Source: Cytospora piceicola | Lineage: Eukaryota > Ascomycota > Sordariomycetes > Diaporthales > Cytosporaceae | NCBI GenBank assembly: GCA_023375675.1 | Contig: JALQBC010000002.1 | Location: 434,001-498,000, forward strand | Direction: 5' to 3' | DNA length: 64,000 nucleotides | Part shown: positions 1 to 12,414 of the stretch, piece by piece | How positions within the stretch are numbered: the stretch's first letter is position 1 | How the letters are laid out: every line of letters begins with the position of its first letter | Translations under genes and position numbers: made by a program | Notes under the pieces: generated by a model | Database searches by the model: none | The model's input: only the letters and a program-made list of their open reading frames with translations | Told to the model about the DNA's origin: nothing

Positions 1-575
1 CCGAGCACGGCGCCGGGAGGCCCGTGGGCGTCGCGGTGCTGAGGACGAAGGCCAGCTCGCGGGTGAGCAAGCGCAGGAGCGCGAGGTTCTCGTACATGAG
101 CGCGGCCGGCTCGGACCTCGAGGGCGGCGGCGGCGGCGGCGGCGGCAGGCGGCGGAGCTTCATCCCCGGGTCGGTCGATGTCATCTCGGTCGACGTCCTC
201 GGGGGCCCTGCCATGCCTGCGCCACTGGCCCCCGCGTCGCCGGCGGCAGGCCGTCGCAAGTCATACAGTTCTCTGTCGCCTGGCCGGAGGGCTTCCTACG
301 GCCAGTTCCCGGCCCTGTCGACGGCCCCGGGCGCGCGGGGCTCGTATGGCCGGCCGTCGTCTGGTCTTGGCTTTGTGAGCACTCATAGCATGTACAGCTC
401 GCTAAGTCATGACCTCGATGGTGATGGTGGACATGCCATGCAGCAGCCGCAGATGGCGCGCATCCCGGCGGACACGACAGTCGAGTTTGGAGAGAGTTTG
501 GATGAAAGAGCTGAACGAGGGTCTATTTGGTCTATCAAGAGGAGGAAGGATAGTTGGTCGCAGAACATTGTATAA
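1..575 (+). CDS. C-terminal part of an uncharacterised Ser/Arg/Gly-rich protein (5' end outside window)
   Basis: The frame is open from base 3 (the first full codon) to a TAA at 573-575, so the start and probably most of the gene lie upstream. The visible part, about 190 residues, is low in complexity. It has basic/serine clusters (SKRRSARFSYM, GRRKSYSSLSPGRRASYG), a run of eight glycines, and a mixed acidic/basic end (SLDERAERGSIWSIKRRKDS). GC is high and codon use looks coding. It looks like a disordered cytoplasmic tail with many possible basophilic kinase sites, such as the tails of fungal transporters or signalling proteins. No domain is visible and I do not recognise the family, so the identity of the full protein stays open. 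Confidence 0.6.
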   Translation, partial: EHGAGRPVGVAVLRTKASSRVSKRRSARFSYMSAAGSDLEGGGGGGGGRRRSFIPGSVDVISVDVLGGPAMPAPLAPASPAAGRRKSYSSLSPGRRASYGQFPALSTAPGARGSYGRPSSGLGFVSTHSMYSSLSHDLDGDGGHAMQQPQMARIPADTTVEFGESLDERAERGSIWSIKRRKDSWSQNIV

Positions 576-1199
576 GACGGAGTGAGGTGTGTCGCATTTA
601 CAAGAAAAATGTTTAATTAGCATTGGGTTATGGCGGAGTGTGGGTTCTGTACTTATTTGAGGTGATTATGTATCATATTCATGGGCTGGGCATACAGTCT
701 GCAGGCGAAGACAAAAGCAATTGTATAATTCACAGTATTTCACACGTTGCTGTTTGTCGGTTCATTTCCTCCTTCATGTACTACAGTAGAACTGAACGAG
801 TTTCCATGTGTTGCTGCAGCCTAGCTGAGACACGGTTGATGGTGCCCATACGTTTGATAGTAAACTGTTGTTGGGGTCTCGCTGCCGCGGCGTGATGACA
901 CGGTCCATGGCCACCCTGATCTTCCCCGGTGTCGTATCAAATTCCAGAAACCACTTCTGTAGTGTGCCTCGAACACCCGCTGTACCCTATACAGGCAATG
1001 TGGCTGGCACGCATTTCTCCTTTTTGCCGAGGATATGCTCGCAACCACATTATACAACTCTCAGCTTCTTCTGGTACTAATGAACGTGATGTTTCTGACC
1101 GTCCTTGCTGTATCAGATGAACGTGATGCGACTGGTGGACTCAGTGCCGATTAATGTCCCGCCCAGCTCGCTTCTCCAGCTCGCTTCGTCGCGATTTTG
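576..1199. other. Intergenic stretch, nothing recognised
   Basis: This is the gap between the partial gene on the left and the possible small minus-strand gene on the right. Its short ORFs lack sensible starts and show no domain. It probably holds the 3' ends of both neighbours, which converge here. Confidence 0.5.
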
Positions 1200-1589
1200 T
1201 CAAGCCTGGGCTCCATGGACAGGCCCGGGGCAGGTCAGCGGGCAGCCGCAAGGGTGGTGGTTGTTGGTCAACTCGTTGAGCCTTGCTGCGGCTTGTTGTA
1301 TTCTGGTAAGAATGGCTTGACGGCCTAATCCCCCAATTGTCGTCGAATGGTCGCTCGCATCTTCTGGACCATTTCCTGTGCCAGAACCTGAACCACCTCC
1401 GGAGCCAGGATGAGAGGGCGAGACAGCTGGGGCATCGTCATAATTTATGACACTGTTCTGCATCGGCATTGGCTCAGGCATCGGATCCGTCGACTTGGGC
1501 ACGGCAACAAGTTTTTCCAGGTTTTTGAAGAGATCATCAGTCTTTTGCTGATTCGCAGGCCCAGGACCTGGCTGGTTATTGCCCGCCAT
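1200..1589 (-). CDS. Possible small Pro/Gly/Ser-rich protein, 129 aa
   Basis: A single ORF starts with ATG at 1589 and stops at 1200. The N-terminal half is polar and proline-rich (PGPGPANQQ, DPMPEPMPMQ), followed by a glycine/serine linker (GSGGGSGSGTGNG). A short amphipathic stretch follows (IGGLGRQAILTRIQQAAARL), and the end is rich in cysteine and proline. The predicted helix and the biased but non-repetitive composition favour a real gene. No family is recognised. The last 25 residues (HHPCGCPLTCPGP...) look less natural and could be read-through past an unrecognised splice site. Confidence 0.4.
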   Translation of the reverse strand: MAGNNQPGPGPANQQKTDDLFKNLEKLVAVPKSTDPMPEPMPMQNSVINYDDAPAVSPSHPGSGGGSGSGTGNGPEDASDHSTTIGGLGRQAILTRIQQAAARLNELTNNHHPCGCPLTCPGPVHGAQA

Positions 1590-2580
1590 TGTGCTGTCTC
1601 TCGAAGGTTATGTGTGGGAGAGGGATATTCATCCGACCTAGGCAGTTGAAATGGGAGAGAATGCTCCAGTGTAGCTTCGCGTGGTATGCTAATGTTTTTA
1701 GTACACTATCCCATCCAGATGGGTAAGTAGCTGACATGTTTTGATTCTAGGTTGGATCAGAGGCCTTGTTTAATTCTTTGAGTACCGTGAGCGACAAAGA
1801 GTCGAACAGTATTCAAATGGTGACCGGAAACGATATTGAACAAAGCAAAACTCCATGGATGGAACGTTTGCAAAACTTTTACTATTTCCCCGTGCTTCCA
1901 ATGTTGAACAAAGCACTCTTTCTTGGCCCATGTCCAAACTTAATCACACCGTGTTCAGTATTCACCCTTGCAAACACTGCGTCTCTCATTCCGGGGTACA
2001 GTTGGCTCCGTACTTTTGTCGATGAATTGAGCAACCCACGACACGAGTAGTTTGCTCGCAAGTCAAGTAAGATGACTTGACGAATTGGGTATCAGTCTCT
2101 GTGGTTTTACTGCACACTTGTACAGCCAACCACCTTCAACTCCATGAAAGAAGATAGTATGGTTAAATCCCTCAGTTGTCATTATCATTCACGTGCCCCG
2201 ATTATTATGAAGATGGGTAGTTGACCCGAACAGTGGCATATCAAGACTAGGTCAAGAGAAAACGAAAAATAAAATAAACCCAAGCTAGACTTTTAGTTCA
2301 GACAGAATCAACAGGCTGGATTTCAGATACCGGGTTTGGGGCTGGGGAAGTTGGGAACAGATCGTGGAGGTGAATGGGCAGGAAAGTACATCCATTCTGG
2401 TGACGGCTGTGCCAATGAGCTTGAATTCTGCAGCAGCGGTTGAGATAAAGGACAGCTCATCATTGAAAAAGAAGACGATGCATGGCGCAGCTGTGGTGGA
2501 GATCCGCCGTTGAGGGACACTGGTGGAATGGAGGTCTCAGGGTCCACTGCATGGCTGTTCAAGCTGGTGTTTTGCGTTGG
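1590..2580. other. Intergenic stretch, no supported gene
   Basis: An open frame at 1766-2050 begins with TTG, has no ATG context and no domain. From about 2290 the sequence probably belongs to the 3' flank of the minus-strand membrane protein gene on the right. Confidence 0.45.
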
Positions 2581-4272
2581 CTAACTGAACTCGTAGCTCG
2601 AGGGTATTTTATAGGCTGGAACTGTGGCGGGTCCTGTGTAGAGACCAGATCTGGACATTGTTGGCTGCATTGGTTCTGCATAGCCCATGCCTCCAGGATT
2701 CGGTGATGCATTTGGTACTTGAATCCACGAGAATTCGTGACGAAGAGTCGATCTGCTGGGTACTATCGGTATAGTCATGGCCTGAACCCCTAGAGCATTC
2801 TTCTCTATCGTTTTGTTTTGAGAGTCTCGAGAGCCCGAAATATTGTTGACTTGGCTGACACTACTCGGGTGTCGTCGATGATGCCTTTTATCCCACATAG
2901 CTGAGTTGGATTTGGTATTAGTATGAATGAGATATGAAATCGGATCTGGAAAACTTACCGTTTACTGTCTGCGCCAGGGTGAATATTGTTAGAAGAGACA
3001 GGAACATAGGCACTAGCTGCCCAAAGGAAGTTGCATCGTCTTCTTGATCGACGCCGCCCTGGCCATCAATGCCCCCGGATTCTAACCACCCAGAATTCTT
3101 GGCCCATGCTCTCAACTTCATGATAAAGCTGCCCGACGTTACCACGATCGCAGACCCAATAGCAACCCCAAGGAGCATGTAAATGGTATGAATCCACCTT
3201 AGAACAATGTGGCTGGGGGGCTTCGATTCTTCATCCTTTCCCTTGTCCGACTTTTTGCTGGCAAAGCAACAAGGGATGAACGTTTTGCATATTGCAACCA
3301 CAGGGCCCACATCGCGTTGTAGGTGATAAAATCGCCGTATGAGCATAACGAGGAGGGAAAGCAGGTACCATGCTAGCATTATGATATACTCATTCCATCC
3401 TTGGATGTGATTACCTCGACCGGCTGTGCTGGACAAAATTGATTTCTCGAAATCATCTGTGCCGTTGAAAGAATCTTGAAGGGTATTGACAATATGTGTG
3501 TCTCGGCCTTGGAAGCAAGCTGCTGGGAGAAATAGAAGGCCCATAGATATCTCGTTATGTGGCGGCAGCGTTGTTGGGAACTGGATGCCCGTGGTGGCGT
3601 CTTGATTGGAGAGTATGATGCCGGTGACCAAAACCACGCCGACTATAATCAACACTCGCAGGATGCTCTGCCAGAGGCTTTTATAATAATTGCGAACGAT
3701 TGTGATGGACATAAGATGTGTTGCGCACGTCAACAACATCATATTTGCCACAATATTATAATGGTATGCCGTGATGGAACATCCATTCCAATATCGAAGG
3801 CTGATTGCGTAAGCTCCACCGGTGAAGACTTGCTGGTCGCTGCAAGACACAACAAGAGTTTCGCATAGTTCAGTTAGGCTAAGGCTATGTATATGTCCAC
3901 TACGTGTGTATGAAAAATTAGGTACCGAGCATGAGGAGGAAATTGTTAGTTGGAGAACGGTGCAACTTACCTGGGGGACAATCTTTTGGTAAGCTTCCAT
4001 ACTCGCCAAGACAGGTCAATGACACTCATCGCCATGGTGAATGAGGTTACAGCAATGAACACAGAGATTATCTGAAATTGCTGTTAGTATTTTGTAAGGT
4101 CAAGAAAATCGGAACAGGGACTAACGCCTATGCCGGCAATATCAGGGTTGGCAGGAACTTGTCCGTAAAGGTACTTCCCAACGTTCAGTTCGCCATTGGA
4201 TATGTTGAAGTTACTATTGCACATGTCGGCTGACCTGTTCGGGCACTGGGATACAGAAACGTAGGCTCCCAT
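2581..4272 (-). CDS. Fungal multi-pass membrane protein, four exons, 482 aa
   Basis: The joined CDS is complement(2581..2900, 2959..3839, 3971..4071, 4126..4272), with introns of 54, 131 and 57/58 bp that all have GT...AG borders and keep the frame exactly. The N-terminus carries cysteines and N-glycosylation sites (NFNIS) and looks extracellular. About six to seven hydrophobic segments follow: near residues 48-65, 115-135, 140-160, 225-250, 285-310 and 340-360. The tail of about 105 residues is polar. A conserved block near residue 85 (DQQVFTGGAYAISLRYW) resembles a family of uncharacterised integral membrane proteins common in Sordariomycetes. The function is unknown; receptor-like or transporter roles cannot be separated from sequence alone. 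The start at 4272 is the first ATG of the exon. Confidence 0.8.
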
Positions 4273-7200
4273 TGTGAATACTGAGGCCGTGGCTGGCGGA
4301 GGAACTCGACGATGTTCAAGAGCTCAGGAACACGTCAGAAAGCAGGCAACTAGAGGCATCATATATGATCTCGTCCCATTCAATTTCCTAGACTCTAGCA
4401 AACCGGGAGCCTCGTACATGTTCAGCCATGATGGACTGATCAACATTTGACCTCTTCCGGATTTGAGTCGTTGCATTTGAAAAGTACGAGCCCCAAACAA
4501 GCTAAGTCTGACAGAACTTCGAGAATGTACGGCTCCCGGACCAGCCGTAACTTGCTAAGCCCCGTGAAATGTATGTGACGAGAGAGTAGTCAATCATTAT
4601 AATTAAACTAAGCTGGTTGTCTGCAAGTCCCCCACCCTCCTCAATATGATCTTCCTCAAAATCAGTTCAGCTGCTGGCAATGGTCTGCTATTTTAGGAAT
4701 CTGTGTTGAGAGTAGGTTGTCACACTTCTCACTCACAGTACACTGCAGGTGTTTGCTTCCTGGGTGCGTGCCATGCAGCACGCTTGTGCCTAGATGGACA
4801 TGGTGTTACTAATCGATTGCATATGCACATGCAGCACAACGGGCTGTGGTGTCGTTGAACTAGCCAAACAAGTTGTGCACCGTTGCACCACTACTCGGGG
4901 CAAACGATCCCGATCCGTTGCTGCTACACGACCCAGCGTCCAAGGTCTAACATCCACATGTCGGTTGGTTTTCCTCACACACCCTTCCAATTATACCAAA
5001 AGTAAGTGTGGCTGTGGACTCAAGTCGTGTTGTATCCAAAAAAAAATGTACATATATGGGCCCTGGTATGATATCGTATATCATATATATATGTCTTGTT
5101 CAACAATCTGGCAACCGAGATCCCTAAGCAAACGCCCCCTCCTTTCCCCCTAAATCACCCAACATATGATCACTGTGACGGTTGTTGTGGTCGAAGTTAG
5201 GTTATACAACAAACCACGATGCTACCGCTAGCAATAATAATTTACAAACTTTAAGGTCGAGTGAACTTAATATTACGGACAAAAGCTCGTGTGGGGAATC
5301 TTAGCACCTGAGGTTCTGTACTGATGGCAATAGATTGAGACAATGATCAATCAAGTTGCAACGGCAGTCTGAGATGAAACGAATATTTACGAGGAACTAC
5401 GTGTAAGTTATATCGAAAATTATAGCAAGTACTTGTAAACGGTATAGTTAATATTAGAAGGCCTAAATGGTCACCTGATTGCCATCAGGGCAACCTACAT
5501 AATACTATTTTTTTTTCGGGGGCTTCTCCCCTTTCGGATCACCACGAGAGCTTTTCACCTTGATATCAAAGACTTACACCCATCTGTCTGAAGTCTTTAC
5601 TGTCACATCTCACCATGTTATGTCTCGTGGGATTGTTACACTATGCACCCCACTGTGCTCTTGGCCTCTGTTCTAAGGGCAATTAGCTGAATTACTTTGA
5701 TGGGAACATCATCCTCACTGATTTTCATTAGCTATATCCTTGCAAACCTAGTCATCAGGTATACCACAAACGCCGGCAACTTAGGAAAGAACTACAGAAC
5801 CAGACATTGTATGATTTTATTGTCTTTCTATCAATCGTGCTTGTGTCGGATTCGAATTACCCATCAGCCGTGAACAATCCCAGGCACACAGAAAACTTCC
5901 ATATTACGGGTGGCGATCAAACCCCCCTTATCATTGGAATAACGTGGCTATTATTTAATACCATCTTACAGCTTTAGGGAGAGCCTCATCTCAAAGGATA
6001 TCGAATGATGTGGGATTATCGACTCGTGACAAGCCTTACATTGCCATGCTTTTGGCATGGGTAACATGTCTCAAGTGATTAGAACCTGGCCTCTTTTAGG
6101 TTGCGAGTTCCCGAGATTATATGCAAGGGAGTTGGTGAACCCAACGTCTCATGATTCGAACTGAGACATGGGGTCTATTTGACAGACTTTTTTTATTTAA
6201 TGTTTTGATTTAAGCGAGGGGGACGTGAAAGAGAAGGAAACCACGATAACAACTTTTGAAACCCTGCTGTCTCGCTCCCCCCTTTGCAATTCGGTAGACG
6301 GGTTCGGGACCGAATCGCTATTATCCATGCTCAAATAGGGGGCGGGAGAATCAAGGCCGTGTGTGGTACTGAGCTGATATATCTGATCAGGTACAACTCT
6401 AGGCCCTGTGTACGGACTTTGTACAACATTTTGGGTTTCCGTATTATGTTGAAGTCGTAGTTTGCGGTGTAAGTTACTAGTAGTCAACTATTCAGGGCCA
6501 TATAACCACAGCAGGTATGGTGAGGTACTTCACAGAGCTTTAGGACCTTCTAAGCTTGAGATGCGTTGGTCGTATTTATTTGCTCAAGTATGGTCTTCTT
6601 TGCAATGTGTCATAGATATTTCTGAACCCCCCCGGCCCCTCCTCCAACAAAATATGTGATTACGGAACTATCACAAACTGGTGATTGCGCATCCAATACA
6701 AGGTTCCTATCCCACTTTCACGGCTATTGATAACTCCCCGTCCATTTTTCACTGTCAAGTTGCAACACATCGAGCCTGGTGTTGGAGTCATATTTTGTCC
6801 CAAATCCAAAACCTGCTGAATGAGTTTAGTGCGAGACAGGATCCAAAGTCTAACAATGTATCATACTTCGGGGATCTCGCCCCGTGCCAAGACAGCAACG
6901 AGTAAGCCAGGGAAGAAATACCAGTTGACAGTACGCCTGATCATCGAACGCTATCAGATTTGGTTTGCTGGAAGCCAAATAGGGCCGGGCAATTGTAACT
7001 GTCATTGAACTGAAGACAATATAGATCCTCAGAAGTACCGTATAGTTGATTAACGTCACAATTATTGCTTAAGTTGTAGTGACCATTCCGAACTTCTCGT
7101 TGATTTTCTTCTTTTCAAATTTTGCTGCACGGTATTTTCTTCTTCCAACGCACATTGGACCGGACACCCGTGCCTTTCTTCTTGCATACACCAGGTAGAT

Positions 7201-7537
7201 CATGTCTCAGGCAACTGCAACAAAGCCGCAGAAAGAGACCTCAGTTTAAACACGTGATAATCAAACGCAATACCATGTGCAAGTCTCACGCCGAATTTTG
7301 GCAAGATGAACCGAATGTGTCCGGATCGGCTTCGTAAGGTTCATGAGATAGCGCGGAACTCGGGTAACACAAGAAATCCAGCTATGCTTTCCGGACTGAC
7401 CGGGTTCAGCTTGCAGCTCCCCTCCCTTTTGATCCCCAGGCATATCTCCTCCACTGGACTTACACATCTTCTAATATAAAACCCTTCTTGGCCCACGAAG
7501 TCACTCCTTCATTACCAAATTGAGTCAACCCATCGAG
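4273..7537. other. Gene-poor region of 3.3 kb
   Basis: No ORF here shows a domain, a coding bias or a plausible intron chain. There are AT-rich patches near 5035-5095 and 5400-5520, including a T run before a short GC stretch at about 5508-5540. The composition changes several times, as in old decayed repeats, but I found no terminal repeats or transposase remnants. The right end carries the promoter of the small gene starting at 7538. Confidence 0.45.
7474..7480 (+). promoter_or_regulatory. TATA-like box upstream of the 7538 gene
   Basis: The sequence ATATAAA lies about 58 bp before the ATG at 7538, a normal spacing for a fungal core promoter with a short 5' leader. It supports the chosen start but is otherwise an inference. 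Confidence 0.4.
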
Positions 7538-7852
7538 ATGCCGTCTTCGATCACTTCCACCTCATCCACATCAAGCTCACATAACTCCATGAGCGCCGAA
7601 CAACCCAGACCCTCCAGTCAGAGGGGGTCCAAAGCCCATCACAACCTCGATAGAGCTGCAGGATCCCTCGAGGATGATCGGACAAATTACAGGATTATCA
7701 GGGATGGAGGATGGGATAACCTTCACCACTTCATGCTATCATATGGCCTGAAGCCTTATGATCCGGACGACTATGAGACGGCCAAAGTCATCATCCAAGG
7801 CTTCCGAGAGAGAGGATATTATCGACCGCAAAGCGGCTCAGGGTCCTCATGA
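7538..7852 (+). CDS. Small conserved-looking fungal protein, 104 aa
   Basis: The frame is open a little further upstream through a TTG, but the first ATG is at 7538, just after a TATA-like box and a short leader. The first 45 residues are Ser/Thr-rich and probably disordered. The second half is compact and looks folded, around RIIRDGGWDNLHHFMLSYGL and ending in FRERGYYRPQ. This matches my memory of short fungal proteins with a Ser-rich head and a NLHHFMLSYGLK-type core. No enzymatic motif, signal peptide or membrane segment is present, and the function is unknown. Confidence 0.6.
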   Translation: MPSSITSTSSTSSSHNSMSAEQPRPSSQRGSKAHHNLDRAAGSLEDDRTNYRIIRDGGWDNLHHFMLSYGLKPYDPDDYETAKVIIQGFRERGYYRPQSGSGSS

Positions 7853-10800
7853 ACACATTAGGTCGCAGACTGCTTCGATCAACAAGAGAGGATAAGATAA
7901 TCCAGGGTCATTTGGTGGAGGCAATGTGCGGCAAGGAATGAAGAGGTAATCTTGGAGTCCATACCTGGTCACAACACAGTTCCTACAGACCACGATTTCA
8001 AACTGTAAGATGAAGATAAGACAGAATTATGGAACCTCACGGTCGGAAACGTCAACTCAGATGGGAAGGGACAAATGGTTGGAAAGGCCTATGTTATGGA
8101 TTGACGGCGCTCAATGATTGTGACTTGGAATATGCGCCGGATATACAAAACTCCCTGGGTTCGGCGTTTAGGTCCCCAAAAGTGTATGTTGAATGAAGAG
8201 ACTGTCAGTTTGGGGTACTGGGCCTCGGGTCACATGTCAGAGGGAATGACACAATGCACATCATCCTGTTTGTGAGACCGGTTTCTGCCACATGCATATA
8301 CGATCGGGTGGTGATACCGATACTTCGCTGTCAGGGGAAGGAGCTGAACAGCCACGCCATTCAAATGCTTGAGAACTTGAGTACATTTTACAGTGTCAGT
8401 GGCGAGCGTGGACAATATGCGTGTGTGCGACCTGCTTTTGCATGCTACATGCAGCTACTATGTGATTATTCTCCAAATCCATATTCCAACTGCAGCCCGA
8501 GGTGTGAAACTAGAAAGCCACCTACTGCCACGGCACTTCAGTGTAATACAGTGTTGGTTACCGATTATGCAGGACCTCATCAGAAATCTCGGATCTCGGT
8601 TATATTTTGCTTGATGTTACCCAGGTGCCTTGGGTCTGCCTTACTTGTTACTTTGTCTCTGCCCGTTCTGACATCTCCCTCAATTTCAACTTCGAATCAT
8701 AAACTTTGGCCAGCGAACAAACGCCGTAACTACAAGTCCAGAGATATGACACTGACAAAAATACATCATCGCGTCACGGACTTTCTTGTTTACAGACAAT
8801 CCACTTGGCACTAATAACAACTGCCCGAAATAATCTTGGTCCTCTTGCCTCATAGAGAAGATCATTGCCAATGCCTACCGTCGAAGAAAATGCTACACGG
8901 CTTCCAACCATCAAACTAAACACAACAGTAACGGAACTCTACAAGCTCGCGAGTCCTAAAAGCTCTGATCAGCATCTCGCCCATAGCCACAGTTTTGCAA
9001 ACTGCGCTGCGCCCAGTGGGCCTCATATTCCCAGGAATAAAAGGTTCATATCAAGATGAGCTTCTTCGGATTTCCTCTTCGGGATCTTGTGCCAAGTAAC
9101 ACAGACTTTCGAAGGCTACCTTCAATCAAAGTACCTAAATACCATCCTTCAACGAGGTACGTTCATCTCAGGAGACAGCTCGGTAATCTTCTCTCATATC
9201 GACGCGGATAATCCCCAGCGAACCGCCACGGACAAATAGGAAGTGCAAACAACAATGGCCGTGTTTGAAAAGTCGCAAAGGCCGCGGCTCCTACATTGCC
9301 CCGGACCCAGAGTCTTCTTTTGAAGGGTTCAGGCATCGGATTGGTTGTCGGCGTCAAGGTTGCGATCGACAATTTTGAGGGACGTCACTATCCCTTAGAC
9401 GTGGACCTCGAGAGACACTGGTTCGTGAACAGCAAAGCCACGTTGGCTGAGTCCGGACTTCCGACTCCACCTACTGACTGAAGCCATCGAAGTGGATGGT
9501 TGGATACCCGCCCCTCTCCAGGAATTGTTGCGCCGTGTGCAGAGCAGCGGAGTCAATTGATGGTGAGGCTATCCTTCCAATCGTACCCAGGAGCTGCAAA
9601 TATCCAAGAGGCACCTGGGAGAGGGAGCAAACAATCGTTTCTGCTATTGCAGCCAGATGCACTCCGTTTGTGGTGCTCAAGTCGCAGCAAACCTTTGGTG
9701 GCAGCGGCACATGGATCGTCAGCGATGCGCCACATAATTAGGGAACAAGTCTTGAATGACATACCTAGAATCACGGGACGATAGGGTCATTCGTAGATTA
9801 TGTTTCCAAGTCAATGCCGACAACAATAATCTACAGCCCGGGTTCATGGTATTGTCTGTTTGTGTTGAAGACATTTTGGGCAAGTTTGGCGTCACCTTCT
9901 TCGCAACGGACACCGGAAACGTGATTTTCTTGGATGTGTCGGAACAGCTGCTTGCTAGTGACGGCAAAGCCTGGACGGGCAGCATCATTAACTACGAGAA
10001 TCAGGGAATGCTACAAGAATCAAGCCCGTGATGGAACAGACTGCACATTGGCTGAATAATGAACACGGATATCATGGCCAGGTGGCTCTATATATACTTG
10101 AGACGAAAATGGTGGGTGATATTGACAGTGAAAGTGGGAACCACACCATACTACAAGTTGTGAACCTTAGTGTCAGAGTTTCTGGGTCGATGCCACTTCC
10201 ACGGTCAACTTACAAATCGTGGGTTGCACTGCGCGAGTGTGAGCATGGTTATGATGAGACAAGACAGTTGAAGTTCGTTTCCAGGTGGATACAGGATTTT
10301 TAGTCGGGTCAGGTAGCTATTCTATGCCGGTCCTAAAACAAGGGAACGGATATCGGCTTCGGCTCCATTGTGGTTGGTAGGGAGGATGAGACCAGGCTTT
10401 ACGAGATCATGGAGAAAATACATAGAACTACGAAACATGTCAGTTTCAAAAGTAATGATCTATGCCTATGCCGAGTTTCAATGGTCTTCAACGGTTCCTT
10501 CCGGTCGTACCATAGGGATTGTGCGTAGATTCTCCGGTGAGCCATACAGGAGCTCTTTTGTATAAGAATTCATGCAGCATCTTCTCCAACCTTGCTATGT
10601 CAGCAGCATCATTTGTTTCTTTAAATTCAACCCAAAAAATAATATTTATGCCCATTCTGATAACGTATTTCAGATGAATTAACGGGATTACTATGACACT
10701 GCAGCGGAGTGCGCCCCGTTCATCCGCATGCAGTCACTCATACTGCGTAATAGAAGCGTCGCTTCTGGCTGGTACGAATCCTACAATTCGTGCAAGATAT

Positions 10801-11080
10801 TTTCTCCAGTACTTCTCAAGCTTGATATATTATGGATGCGGAGAACCCGGTCTGTAGTTCCTGTAGAGGCTCGCTTGGATGTACCTATTGAGCCTGAAAT
10901 GGCGAACTAGGCGACATGTAGATTCTGAACCAAGATCTCGGGACACTGCGCCGAGCTCCACGGTCAAGTATCTCGCCACGGAATTGCCTATAAATGCTTT
11001 GTACGATCCCTTTTCATGATGAGTAGTTCTTGGTTCAATGAAATATATCCCAAGACTGTCGTGCTGGACATCAGAATATC
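7853..11080. other. Gene-poor region; possible decayed ORFs at 9.3-10.3 kb
   Basis: No confident gene. Three neighbouring plus-strand ORFs (9296-9481, 9756-10031, 10028-10303) look a little more protein-like than background, for example CVEDILGKFGVTFFATDTGN near 9875. They share no recognisable domain, are separated by stops and frame changes, and lack good splice sites, so they could be a decayed gene or chance. The ORF at 8254-8814 is long but of random composition. The right end holds the mannanase promoter. Confidence 0.35.
10989..10995 (+). promoter_or_regulatory. TATA box of the mannanase gene
   Basis: TATAAAT lies 86 bp before the mannanase ATG at 11081. The spacing leaves room for a transcription start near 11020 and a leader of about 60 bp. 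It supports this ATG as the start. Confidence 0.5.
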
Positions 11081-12414
11081 ATGAGATTTCAGGCACTCTT
11101 GAAGTGGAGTTTGCTGGTCGTGTCAGTCACGGCGCTTCCTGCTGCCCTTCATATAGATAGCAGCCAACCCCCACCAGCTTATCCCATCGGACAGGGCAAA
11201 GGTTCGAATGCTAGAGTAGCAGGTCGGATCTTCAACATCGATGGGAAGGTCGAATATTTCGCAGGTATATGTGCCAAGCTTTCCTTTCTGGAAACATTAT
11301 GATCACTAAATGCATGATCCATAGGAAGCAACGCCTGGTGGCTTGGACACTTGAGCAAGAACTCCGACATTGATACCACCTTGAGCGAGGTGGCAAAGGT
11401 TTTGCACCATACCCTTGCTGAGTATCGACTGGGCTAACACCCTCGCGAGAGTAGACTCAATACAAAGTTCTTCGCGTGTGGGGATTTGGGGACGCGAACA
11501 CAATTCCCGATTCATCAAACGAGGATCCGAACAGGGTCTACTATCAGATCCTGAATTCAACCGGAAGCTACATCAACTTCGGCACCGAGGGTCTACAGAG
11601 ACTCGACTACACAGTCTTCTCAGCCGAGAGGCACGGCGTGAAGCTGATCCTTAACTTTGTCAACAACTGGAGCGACTACGGTGGCATCGCGGCCTACACT
11701 GCTGCTTTCGGAGCAAATGACACCGAGTGGTTCACCGATGAGACAACCCAGAAGGTCTACAGGAACTATATCAAAGTTGTTGTGAATCGATACAGAGCCT
11801 CGTCTGCCATATTCGCATGGGAACTCGCCAATGAGCCCCGTTGCAACGGCTGTGCCACCTCCGTTGTGACCAAGTGGGCATCAGAGACTTCGAGGTACAT
11901 CAAAAGCCTCGACCCGAACCACATGGTCACACTCGGCGATGAGGGGTGGTTCGCATCTACAGACAGCAGCCTAATTACTGGGTATGACGGCTCGTACGCG
12001 TACGCGGGGTCCGAAGGCGTCGACTGGGTTGCCAATCTGAAGATACCCACTCTGGACTATGGGACCTTCCACTTGTATCCTGACTCCTGGGGGTACAACT
12101 ACTCATGGGGCAACGAGTGGATTCTGCAGCACGATGCAGTGGGTAGAAAGATCGGCAAGCCTGTCATTCTCGAGGAGTATGGGGCGCCTTACCCTGGAAA
12201 CCATACGCCCTACTACAAACCCTGGCAGGATACTGTGTTGAAAAGCGGCGTGGCTGCTGATCAGGTCTGGCAGTTTGGTACGTACGACCTAAGTGTGCCG
12301 GCCTCGAACTTGGCAGATGTGAACTCCATTTACTTCAACGACACGGAGTATGAGGTCTTGGGTCCCCAACATGCTGCCACTATGTTAAAGAAGAAGGTAC
12401 ACTTCTTAGGGTAG
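11081..12414 (+). CDS. Secreted endo-1,4-beta-mannanase, GH5 subfamily 7, 405 aa
   Basis: The joined CDS is 11081..11264, 11325..11398, 11455..12414. The introns are 60 and 56 bp; the second has the weak donor GTTTTG but a good CTAAC branch site. The enzyme should cleave internal beta-1,4-mannosidic bonds of plant mannans. An N-terminal signal peptide (about 1-19, LLKWSLLVVSVTALPAA) predicts secretion. Landmarks in order are YFAGSNAWWLGHLSKNSD, KVLRVWGFGDAN, the acid/base glutamate in ANEPRC (about E213), HLYPDSWG, and the nucleophile in LEEYGAP (about E327). All catalytic landmarks are present and the length suits a single catalytic domain. I see no carbohydrate-binding module. The gene looks intact and stands alone between gene-poor flanks. 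Confidence 0.93.

Noticed and set aside
1766..2050. 94-aa ORF
   Set aside because: Starts only with TTG; no family resemblance.
8254..8814. 186-aa plus-strand ORF in a gene-poor region
   Set aside because: Random composition, no domain, no promoter or splice support.
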